60,000 nt of DNA. Source: Phoronis australis. Its lineage: Eukaryota; Phoronida; Phoronidae. The DNA lies in contig NMRA01000098.1 in assembly GCA_002633005.1 (NCBI GenBank), positions 559,435-619,434 on the forward strand. Reading direction: 5' to 3'. Position 1 is the first letter of the stretch. Every line of letters begins with the position of its first letter. Positions 11,744 through 23,100 of the stretch are shown one piece after another. The notes below the pieces were generated by a model. That model ran no database searches and was not told where the DNA came from. It worked only from the letters and a program-made list of their open reading frames with translations. The position numbers and the translations under genes are program-made.

Positions 11744-11818
11744 CTGAACAACTCGACTGTCGGCGGACGTTCTGGGAATGCAACAAACTTCAGTTTGACC
11801 AGCACTTTCGGTCGATGG
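11744..11818 (+). CDS. Candidate exon, Asn/Ser/Thr-rich
   Basis: A strong pyrimidine tract (CCTTCTTCTACCCTATACTGTAATCTAG) precedes 75 bases ending TGG with GTATGT at 11819. Phase 0 gives LNNSTVGGRSGNATNFSLTS with three N-glycosylation-type sites, in phase with the candidate at 10913. A second frame is also open (DCRRTFWECNKLQFDQHF) and continues to a stop near 11895, so which frame is used, if any, is unresolved. Confidence 0.25.
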
Positions 11819-11848
11819 GTATGTTTCGTAGTGGTGCCACTAGCCTGA

Positions 11849-12212
11849 GCCAGCATGTGATCAGAGCAGTGCCCACATGCCGCAGCACCGCCTAATGGCG
11901 AAGCTTGTGGATTCTGTGCCTGAGTTCAACACACCGCCACACTTTGCAGCAGGTGGCGCCGGTGGTGCGGCGTCCTAATTGCATGGGGCTGCGGTGGTTT
12001 CTTGATTGTTGTGCATGCAGTTTGAAGCGTTTTATTCCAGAGCACCTGACCTTCCTCCACCACCCGTTTACACTGCTCCGTCACCCATCTTTAAGCATAG
12101 CTCCATTTCGTATTTTGTGCATATATCCTATCTGAATACGTCACCTATGCTACGATATCCACCATTTTGCCAGAATAGACTTGTTAGATACTCAGAACTT
12201 TTAGCTGTGTAG
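11849..12212 (+). other. Coding-like segment with stops, origin unclear
   Basis: GC-richer than its surroundings. One frame reads AKLVDSVPEFNTPPHFAAGG, then two stops, then RAPDLPPPPVYTAPSPIF. The proline-rich piece follows an acceptor-like TTTTATTCCAG. It could be one or two exons at the end of the candidate gene above, or a decayed coding segment. Confidence 0.25.
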
Positions 12213-13079
12213 TGACTGCCCAGACTAGAATCCGCTTGCCTTGCAACAGACCTGTTGCAGTTGTAGGTGCCCTCTATTATAGAGCGAACAAACTAGTAGC
12301 TGACCTATTCTTCTGAGTAAACACTATACATCTCCTCACCTTCAGCTCTTTGTCATTTGTTGGCACAGTGGTACCAGGCTGAGGGTATAGCAAATCACAT
12401 CAAGAACTGTGTATAGTTCACAAACACTGAAACAGCAAAAATCTATCATTAAGATATTTTAATAGTTTCTTGTTGATGCGGAGTGGTTTACAGTTCTGAT
12501 ACTTTCGTCCTCCGATTCGGGGCCCCATTTCATGAAGCTCTGTGCTTTTTAAAGAAACTCGAGAACGACACATATTTCTTGGTCAGTTGTAATTTTGTCA
12601 TAAAATCCACAAAATTGTGCTGGCATGTCAGTTACTCACTGTAAAATGCAGTTTCGACCATCAGACAACTTCCCTCCCCCAACGAGTGATTTGGTAGCTC
12701 AGTGTTGGTGCCATGTGTCCCATGTCAGTCTTCTCAATACAGTTGATCACCCTGCAAACATCACATGCTTGAGGCTATGAGTAGAAAGTCAGTGTCTATG
12801 ACTTAGTGCTAACTAACATCCTGCACTGTTGCTTGAAGCCTAGATGACACACACACACACACACACGTTAACAGGCGGTTAAAAAAAGCTCAGTATTGTT
12901 ACCGGAACTTGTTTTCTGCTAAATTTAAAGCATTGACAAAAATGGTGAATTCTAGCAAAATTGTTTTTGTGAGAAATTATAAAATTGTATTTTTTCCTTC
13001 TCATTTACCTACTTTGTTGGGTTGATGAATTGCCGTTCATCTAGAATACGAATTACAAGTTTTAAAGTTTATTACGAAA
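12213..13079. other. Intergenic or 5' flanking stretch
   Basis: No gene was found. It contains a short (CA)n microsatellite at 12846-12867. It is the candidate upstream region of the five-span membrane protein gene; no clear TATA or other promoter element stood out. Confidence 0.35.
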
Positions 13080-13175
13080 ATGCTTTCGATTGGAGCTTTA
13101 GCCGTATCAGTGGTTTTGTCGCATCAGTGTCCATTCGAATGCCCGGCCTGTGATAGTAGATTCATAATTGAAGAG
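13080..13175 (+). CDS. Possible first coding exon (signal peptide) of the five-span protein
   Basis: An ATG opens 32 codons with a signal-peptide-like start (MLSIGALAVSVVLSHQ) followed by the Cys motif CPFECPAC, ending GAAGAG before a strong donor GTATGT (13176). Only this frame is open. It exits in phase 0, so it joins the next exon only if that exon starts at 13972 (an AACAG|CAG site) rather than at the better acceptor at 14018, which needs one base carried in. Either that weaker acceptor is used, another exon lies between, or this exon belongs elsewhere. Confidence 0.35.
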
Positions 13176-13971
13176 GTATGTTGTATTAATAACTATTAAC
13201 CTGATGTGCTTAGAAGTGAAGTGCTGGATGTGGCCTCACACTAACTGGGTCAACTAACGTAAATGCTTTTGTGCCGTGGTGATCTCACTCAATCGGGCAA
13301 GTTTACAAAATGGCCCATAACAAATATTACAGTCATGTTGCCTTATGGGTCTTTTTAGTGGCTTAGCCTGGCATTAATAACCAGATTAGTATTTATTTTT
13401 GTGTAGAGAGTAACTATATTCAACAAATTGTACATGATTAAAATTGTCTATAAATATGTTATGATTATTACCGACTATTAATTAGCTTAATGAGATGCAC
13501 ATATTAAATTGTAACACTAGATCATTTTTCCTGATTAGACTGTTACAACCATTCTCAAATGTATGCTATGAACTACTGTTTTAGCAAACTTGTCAATACA
13601 TTTCCAAATATTTTGGGGTGAAGCAATTTTTTAAACTAAATGTTCATAGCTGCATTAAACGATGTTTAGTCTGTTTTGTATTTCCTTGAAGTAGCCTGAC
13701 ACTCTAAACATTAAACAACTCGTTGAGCACACAAACGTGAACACACTGTAACAACAACGCATCAACGAAAACAACTTGCAGTTATTGCAGCTCTCTCCGT
13801 GAACCTTCTAGAATTTACTGAGTTATCAGACAAATAATATTTTCTGCTTGATCTAAATATTAATTAATTATACGTCCACCTTTCCAGTGCTAATTCACAT
13901 TTTCCAAAAATAACAGTTTCTGAAATAATGGAGTATTGTACTGCATTGGATGTGCTGGTGGTATTAAACAG

Positions 13972-14125
13972 CAGAGTGTTATTTTGTTATTCATTGGATC
14001 TGTTATTGGTTATCCAGGAGCGAAGGCCAACGCCACCTGTTGTGGACAGGTGTGCTACGCGCGTGCCCACTGTAAGGAGGCAGCGGAACCTCAGTGTTCC
14101 AGAGCACCTGAAGAGTGTGCCACAG
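13972..14125 (+). CDS. Five-span protein, Cys-rich N-terminal exon
   Basis: The supported part begins at 14018 after a strong pyrimidine tract and TTATCCAG. A start at 13972 after AAACAG is also in frame and would add a hydrophobic stretch (SVILLFIGSVIGYPGAKA) that itself resembles a signal peptide. The exon encodes ANATCCGQVCYARAHC and three further cysteines, and ends at GCCACAG|GTATGG carrying one base. Only this frame fits the next exon: the alternative frame (ERRPTPPVV...) would force a stop in exon 17084. Confidence 0.7.
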
Positions 14126-17100
14126 GTATGGCTTCAAGGAGCGTTGCTATGGTAGAAATTGACTGTATGATTGGAACAAAGTAAGGCAGTTCTCATTTTT
14201 ATGCGCCCACATATTTATATGTGGACGCATTATGCCGTCATCTCCGTCCGTACGGGCGGCGTCCGTCCGGCGTCTGGCGTCCGGCGTCCGCTGCTCTATC
14301 TCCAAAGCCCTTTGACTTATGTTCATGAAATTTGGCACATATGTTCCATTCATGAATGGGACGGCATGTGCGAACTTTCGGACGGATCCGACTACCGGTG
14401 TGCCCCCTAGTGGCAATTTTAGTTTTTTACGCTTACCTTTGTATCTTCAAAAGTCCTGAACGGATTTTCATGAAATTTNNNNNNNNNNNNNNNNNNNNNN
14501 NNNNNNNNNNNNNNNNNNNNNNNNNNNNNNNNNNNNNNNNNNNNNNNNNNNNNNNNNNNNNNNNNNNNNNNNNNNNNNNNNNNNNNNNNNNNNNNNNNNN
14601 NNNNNNNNNNNNNNNNNNNNNNNNNNNNNNNNNNNNNNNNNNNNNNNNNNNNNNNNNNNNNNNNNNNNNNNNNNNNNNNNNNNNNNNNNNNNNNNNNNNN
14701 NNNNNNNNNNNNNNNNNNNNNNNNNNNNNNNNNNNNNNNNNNNNNNNNNNNNNNNNNNNNNNNNNNNNNNNNNNNNNNNNNNNNNNNNNNNNNNNNNNNN
14801 NNNNNNNNNNNNNNNNNNNNNNNNNNNNNNNNNNNNNNNNNNNNNNNNNNNNNNNNNACCTAGCCTATTGAGGAGACAATGACCATGCCTTTCCATTTTG
14901 CAAAGTACAACATACTACATATATGCCCTCTACTGGCCACTTTATGGTACCAGTAAACAACCCTAGAAGGATACCGTATACGATGCAATTGTGGGTGCAT
15001 TTCAACGCTCTGCGTTGCTCTTGTTTCAGTTTAAAGGCATTTGCTACTTGCATAAAAATTCTCCAGTGTGGGACTTGAAAAATATTTTTGCTCAGGCTCG
15101 AAGTCTGTATTAAATTTTACAAATGGGCAATGTTGCCTGCCCCAAATTCAGGAATGACAAAAAGGTGGCAAAATTACCCATGTCCAAATTTTGTTTTCAT
15201 GTGCTACACATTTCAATTTTGCAATTCGTTTTCTTATCAGTACAGAAACTTATAAACTAAATTTCCCGTCACATGTTTATGTATTACAGTAAAGAACAAC
15301 TACGAATGAAGCTTTCATCTTACTAAAAATTTGTTTATATTTGGGGTTATAGTTTGTAATTGGACACCAGTCAGAAATATCACAGGCTAATGTGTTGGAA
15401 TATCTGACGTTTGATACAAAATACAGTGCCCAGTTTGTGAAAAATACATTGAAAGTCAAAATCGCCCATGTCCTTAATCCTCAGAAGCAAGAAAGTTTTT
15501 GCTTCAATTTCGGTGTCCCAAGTATTTAGGACTGTCCCAAATTGGAGAATTTTTATCGTAGTTGCGATCAGAATGAATGACTCAGTAGGCCTATTCACTA
15601 GTTTTTCCCTTTTTTGTGTGTGAAGACCAAACAAACCAGTTCTTGTAATAACTTCCCCATTGTAGCGAGGATTATTCAATAACAGCTGCATGGTCAAATC
15701 TGCGCCAGTAAGATGTATGGTAATGATACATTATCAACAAATCTGTGTATTTAGTCAACTACTAAGATAAAGATTTTAACTCGGTAAAAGGAATATTATT
15801 GGAAAGTACTAACCCTCTAGTATTTAATTTTTACTCTTTACCAATCTGTCTTAAATTGGGATCACATAACCATATGTTTTAGTAAAATTAAGCAAAAGTT
15901 AAACATAGAAAGAAACGCGCCAGTATCACTAACAATTGACCCAATTTCGTTTGATATAAGTGAACCCAATTAGGTGATCTAAAGTGACCATCACATGACT
16001 TCAAACCATCATGCAAAGCACTTAAACACCAGCCAGTGAAAGTCACTAGTCCACAAATGGAACTTGGCCTATCTTGAACACAAGCGCATGTAAATTTGGT
16101 TTCTAAAGTAATTTAAGAGCATGACTCTGAGCCCACCAGTGCCATAAATTGTCAAATGTAATAAACTGTTGGACTTGTTGACCACGAGAATCACCTATTA
16201 ATTCAAATAGCTGCAAATAACACCCACGCTATGGTATTATATTGAGACCGCTATTCAATACAACTTATCGGTCATTTGCTGTTTGTGCTGGGATCTCACT
16301 GTGACGCAATATGGCAAGAAAAGGCAACTTCAGTCACCTATCATTTGTTGGTTTCCCTCCCCCTTTTATAATAATGTCGACTAATTATCCACCCAATCAT
16401 TAGGAGTTATTTTCCAAATACTTATTATTATTAATATGATGTATTACACTCTAGTAAGTTGTAAAGATATGTAGTTGGGGGTCACCCAACCCCAGCTGTA
16501 TCTGCTATTCACTAATGATATGCTTTCTGGGTAAATAAACGTATTGAAAAAAATTGTCAGGTCTACATTTGAATGATTAAACTTGTGTTTTCTTATTTTG
16601 CTAAGGCTTTGCTAGGACTGTCTGGTTAGCCCAATACATCTAAAATAACAAAACTCTGTTGAAGATAGGTTCAAAGTTGTGTGGACAAATTGTGCCAGAG
16701 TAACTAAATAATTTATTTTTATTTACGATCATAGAAAATAACTCGCAAGTATTTCTTTACTGTTTATTGATGACAGCAAACTACGAATGATCATAACCTG
16801 AAAGAACAGAGATGGGGTAAATACCTAAGGTCACTGATAAGTGATGTGTAATTATAATTGCTTAACAATGCTGCAGATGTGCAGGCTGCAATAAATGAGG
16901 GAATCTTACCGCTAATTAAACAATGGACTTAGAGACAAAAGGAACATGGTGGCTAGGGCGCATAGCAAGCACCCTCTATATGTCATAATTCTCTAGTGTG
17001 CCTCATAAAAAGAACAAACTATTGTCATATAAAACCCTTAAGTGCCTTATTGAAGTACCCGGTCTTTGAAATCTGATCCTCAGGTGACGTGCAGAGATAT

Positions 17101-20100
17101 GATATCCATCCCGATATGGGCAACATCAGCGATGCATTCTTGTGCCACCTCCAGCTCAACCAAGTGAAGAATCTTCTCAGGCTTGACTATCATGTTATTC
17201 TGCCATACCCATATTCATACAACTCCCCGACCATGTCACGTATGGTTCCCTTTAACACAAATAAGGGCTACCAAGAAAGGAACGGAACAGTAAAGGTGGG
17301 TGGTAGCGGTGTTGTTGACCTAACTGTCCCAGCACTTTATGACCATAGATGTTTTTGACTAGAAGTGTTCTATACGTACAGTGTATTGATCTTTCTGTGG
17401 ATGCATGAAAAGTCAGATTGGGCCAAATGCGAAATTGTTTAGCGACTGCGAGGGAGTGAAATGTGGCTCCCAAGGGGAGACTTGTTTATATAAAGTTAAA
17501 ATGTGTGTTGCCCGCATGGAGAGGTTTTAACAATAGACTTGGAAACTCGACATTTCACTCATCTCTCGTCAGCCTCTCCTGAATGATGAGTTGATGATGA
17601 ACTGCAGATTTACCACAATGCATTACAAAGACCTCATGCATTATCCATAAACGGGTCAATTGATGGCATAGTGTGCTTTCCCACATATGTAACTGATCTC
17701 TGTTACCTTGTAGTTGACCATGGCTGAAATGTAAACTGCATTGTCTATATAAAAACATTTTACATTTTTGGTATAGATTTTTTTAGAGCTTGCCAGAACT
17801 TGGTGCCCATTTCGCCTGGTTGTAGTTAAGGTGGTATAGGTAGGCGATTACAAACAGGACTGTATTTTTAACAAGGCACTTCAACTATTTCACAGTGTAA
17901 ATTTGACTGTTGTTTACATTTCCACTCAATGACTGTCTGTTATTCATAAGGTACCTACAAATTTGGTGTTGCTAAAACCTGGGGTATAAGACTGCATGTT
18001 TGGTAGCTACACGACTAGCTGTACCACTTCATAAAATGGCCGTTGTTAGTCTGCTAACTTGAGATTATTTGCTGTTAGCTCCTAATCTGCTGCACCTGTT
18101 CATAATATGTAGTTTCTAAGCAATTAATTAAAACTTTGATCATTCAGTGATACAAGTTTTTATATCTCAGTTGTATAACAAGCGGGGCAGATTTAAGGTT
18201 TGTCTGAGTTTATGTTTGACTGTGTTAGACAGGCAGTAACAGCTTGATTTGCTCAAGAAGCTGTCTGGAATACCAACCTTATACACTGCTTACCTGGCAG
18301 ACAATTGTCTAGAATGGTGCCTTGAGTTGATGATGTTCTTAAAGATACTGTTTCCGCTTCATGCTAGATGAAAACTCATGAAACGAGTACCACTATTGTC
18401 AAAGCATATTCCCAAATGGTGCCCACTCAGTGTGACATCATAGTAGATTTCAAAAACACTGTAGGTTTGATGTTTGAATATCCGGTGGTGCATAAGTTAA
18501 ATGGTCGGTGCGACAAATGATGCTCAACTTCATTATTTAAAAAACACAAATGCGTTGAGGATCCTGAATTACAAAATGTCCGTATGTCATAGATATCCTT
18601 TGATTTATGGCACTATAATAACACTGTGGTGTGAAAACAAGTGAAAGAGTATCTTTAAAAGTGAATGTTTTAGCTGGGTTGTTATAGTTTTCCTGACTTT
18701 CCATATGAGTTGAACATGTTTTTAGAGTTGTGTGTTTTGCCGTGATTAATTTGTTAGATTTTAGCTTTAATACTGGTGAGCTACATTAAAACTTTGCAAT
18801 TAAATTGTCCTCTGCCTCTGGACAAGTTTAAACAGCTGACGCTAGTGCATAATTAAAGCTGGGTGGCGCGTTTGCTTGTTACTTTGCTGTGCATGAGGAA
18901 TCCAATCCAGGTAAAAATTGATGGTTGTATGATGATTGTCCCAAGGTTGGAGTTTGCTAATGGGAACACAATAACCCACTGAATTCAGGCTAGCTGCTTG
19001 AGCGGCTTTAAGTCACCTATGCAATACTTCAGGATACCTCGAACTACAGGTGTCTGTTGAGTGTTGGCAGCCCAGTCAGCTGGCTCTCTATATGTGTTGG
19101 CAGGGAATGGGGGTAATTGAAACTTGGACTTCAGTTCACGTATTTAATTGGGTTTTGGGTTGAATTTTCACCTGCACTATTTCCGCCATGGATTGAATTT
19201 GCTGCTCATAGCTTGTTCTTGTGCTGCATCTATGCAATTGCTTTGATGCTAATTGTTTAAGTAATAAAAGTAAATAATGAGAATCTGGTTCCTTTCAAAA
19301 TCTACTTATGAGCTCAAATGAGTCCTTATTTATACGTAATTCACTTTCATAATTCAGAAATCTTAACATTTTCCCTTTCGACATTGAAATTTTAGCCTTT
19401 CTGTTCATGCTGTGTAACATCTGACCTTTGACTTTTACTCAGGTTGACTTCCTAAGGTTCAATTACAACCGCGGCATCAACACGCCAAGTGACATCATAC
19501 TGCGGGGAGTGAGAGTTAAGGACAAGAATAAACGCATGCTGCTGGCACACAAACTCAAAGACTACTCGGATTTCCAACGGGGGGATTTCAATGTCTATTT
19601 GAACCCATATGCAGGAAATATCTGGCGCAGCTATACAACCCAAGTCCAGTTTCCTACCCCTTTTGAGTTCAGCTCGTCCAATTGGGAGAAAATGGAGTGT
19701 GACAAAAACATCAGCCGTTTTTTCCCTGAACAAGACATTTACAAGAAAGCTCCTCTGGATGCCCTCATGGAACCTGCCAGGGTGAAAAATGGAGTTCCTG
19801 TTAAGATGGACGGCACGGGCAAGTTTGGGTATTACATGAAAACAACGAGGACGAGAGCGAGGTTGAATGTTTTATTGCCTGGTAAGCACATCTTTTACAG
19901 CATTTTGGCATTGGAGGGGGCATCTTGTACGCACAGTAGCTGTGAATTTTTTGGGGAGGTTCGCTCTGGCTCACTCACAAATTTGGTGCAAGGTCAGTGA
20001 AAGCAGTTCTTTGTGAACCCTGGTCATACAGCTGTTCCAGTTGGCCGTTGTTGGTAAACAACATAAATGGTTTATGGTCTGGGCTGAGAAGATAATTGTT

Positions 20101-23100
20101 TTATTACACCCTATGGTTTTTTAATAGTCTGGAATGATTCTTTTTGAAGCTCTGACAAACTGCTAGGGTGTACTCGTGACTCACGAACACTGTTATTTTT
20201 TGTCAGTTGTCAGTATCTTCTTGCTCTAGCACTAATGGTTTTCTTAACATGAAGTCATATCTTCTCATTGTTTGATATAATACTAGAAACCACGTGCTTG
20301 GTGCAATGCATTAAAACAGTCAGTTTTGTGAGAACCACATGCAGACAATGTAAAGCATATTATTAGTCGTTGAAGCTACTACGTCATTCGGTGACAGCCC
20401 ACAACAAGCCTGGGGGGCCTAATTTTGTCCATCTGTGCCTCCAGGATCATATTGCGTACTAATTACTTGTTTCCAAGTTTCAGCTAATGCTTCAAGATGA
20501 TGGCTTTTTACATTCTAGTATCACACTGAGTTTGTGTAGTGTTAGGCAAATTTTGTGCATTGTGCTTTGACAGACATTTTCAATGAGAAAGAAATTTACT
20601 AAGATTAGCCTAACCGCAGCCCAACGCTCTCCCGGGCACAGCTAAACCCTTGTCAATAAATGGCAGAGTATTTTAATCAAATTTAAATGCTGATTTCACT
20701 GACCTTGATTTCAGTGAATCCCTGGTTGACAGTGTTGAGATTAGGCAGTTTGTAATAAAATCACAAAAAACAACAGATGTTGTTGTTTTGTAGCTCTGGT
20801 CAAAGCTAGTAACATCCAAGTCAGTCTATTCCATCCCACAATAATCCCAAAAACGGGTTTTTCAGATGCAAACCTGATGATGTCCTTTACACTAGGCCAG
20901 TCCACATGTAATTTTTCATCACCTATATAAAGTCATCTCATATGCGCTGGTTCACGACAGGGCGATAATAAAATGGCAGGTTATTGAGGAGAATGTCAAA
21001 ATGCTGCTGTGTACATTGTGAGATCTGGTCTTTTGTGGTTGTCATTTTATCATTCATTATTTCGAACGTAATGGTTGTCACTGAATATTCATTTGAAAAG
21101 GATATTCTCCATTTCAGCCAATAAGTCAATTTTGAAGGGGTTCTTCAAAAACTCCAAGAACACTCTTGACTACAAAACTGTCACATCTCAAATGAAGAGG
21201 AATGGACGTAACTGGAAACTGACTATTGCTGGTAACTCATTGATAATAATAAACGTAATGGTAACATAAATTGTAATAGTGCTAGCAATTTGTATTAAAG
21301 CTGAATTTGTTTGCTAAAACTAGCTTCAATTTGTGAATTTACGGAAAGTTGTTGAGTGATTTCATTTTAATTAATATCTGTAAATTTTTACCTAGTATTT
21401 CTTACCCTTAAAAATAAAATAATTGCAGGTGATCTGATACACTTTGTACCAGACGTGCGCAGGCCACTCAAAGTTTATTATTAATATACAATTATAACCG
21501 AGCTGAGGAACTAGAGACCTGACTCAAACCCCAATACCTTGAGTAATGGAATCGGAGTCACCTATCCCACTAGGCCACACTGCTTCCTCTATTTCAAAAC
21601 CTTATTTGTGTCCCTTGTTTTTGGGCCAAAACCTGTAACTGTGACAATTTCAGAAGCTTTTATCTCCTATTTATTGACCAATTAGCATAATGATGTTGGG
21701 GGTTGACATTCAGTTAGCATAATGATGTTGGGGGTTGACATTCAGTAGCCAGCTCTAACAAAAGACTTGTAAAATTTCACTTAAGGGTGTTGCACTGTAC
21801 ACCATCTGTTGACCATCAGAGTATCAATTTCATCTGAATATTGCATGGCTCTCTGTTGTGTAGTGGGGGTAATGAGCAACTCTCCATTCATTATAGTTGA
21901 TATTCATGTTGTCAATAGATAGAAAATTGAGTCAATTAAGTGTTTACCATCGTGGGGTGTTGAGGTGAAGTCAGTGGCCAGTTGCTTTACAGTCTCAAAT
22001 AAGTACTCAAGTATAAGTTTCTAAAATATTCTACTCATTAGTATGTTTGTTCACTCACAAATGTGATGAGTTTCTTCTATCATTTTATCTTTATTATGAA
22101 CTCGTAACAATTCTACCCAGAAATTCAATATTCTCTAATAGTCAGGATTTGAACCTCAGGGTCACACAAAGAGGGGTCCAAATAGCTTGAAACCCTGGCA
22201 CTTGAGACAACGGTGATTCTGTCATGGTATTGTTCACTTATCTAGGAATTGCAACTTATATCCTAAAAGTTCAGAATATTGAAATTACATCTCTTTTTTG
22301 TTGTGAGATGTTAGTGCATTCCATTTTCTTTTAGGGAATGTCAGCAGTTGCGGTACTTTCATTGCCATAACTATCCGTGATCGACCTCGCTCTATGGTCA
22401 TTGGCAAATTTGACACGTATCTTGCCTGTTCATCTGCAAACAAGAAGGGCAAAGCCTTTTATGTTACTTTTGAAGTTCCCCCAATAGGGACCGAGAACGA
22501 GAAATCTCTAGAAGTCACATTTGAAGATCCTGTCAAGACCAGCAAAATGTTTGTCTCGTCTGCTTTCTTGGCTATGGAAACTGTTAAATCTTCCAAGAGC
22601 CAAATGGGAAATGATTCTTCAGCTGTGAATGAGGTTCTTTGGACACCTGTTGTTCAGATTGGTATAGTGTCTGCAATAACAACCAGTTTGTTGCTGTTTG
22701 GATATGTCTGCATTACCTGTTGCAAATCAAAGAAAGGGCATAAATCAGAATCTGATGACGACTCATCAAGTAAATTTGAAAGTGCAGATAAGTCACACCA
22801 GGTACAAGTGTGGTTGTACTGCATCTTCAAGTTGTTGTATAATTTCATGTTTACCTTCACCATCACGTACCTATTGGTCGTGCTTGTGAACAAGGACTCT
22901 TTAAATACGCTGGATAAATTCAATGAGTTTCGTATTAGTAAATTTGCTGAGAGGGAGCGGTTTATTGGCAACGTTACGAAACACCTGGATAAAAACTTGC
23001 ACAAGCAGTATTCTACATTCAGTCACATGATCAGCTCCGGCGTGAACTACACTCGTGAGTTGGCAGCGAGTGTTGAATGGAAAATGAGTGCCAGCCAACA

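Larger units (their letters stand above)
14126..17083 (+). other. Intron of the five-span gene, with repeat and assembly gap
   Basis: A 2.96 kb intron. It holds the palindromic GCGCCCACATATTTATATGTGGACGC repeat (family R3), a run of 379 N, and then AT-rich sequence. The minus-strand open frame at 15380-15697 has no recognisable motif. Confidence 0.7.

Noticed and set aside
14356-14896. Open frames of 142-171 codons on both strands
   Set aside because: They consist almost entirely of the 379-N gap, so they carry no sequence evidence.
15380-15697. 105-codon minus-strand open frame
   Set aside because: No motif, no splice partner, lies in a repeat-bearing intron of the opposite-strand gene; likely chance.
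22800-22806. GTACAAG donor-like site inside the large exon of the five-span gene
   Set aside because: The frame stays open across it and the following bases encode a clear membrane span, so splicing here would remove TM2 without need.
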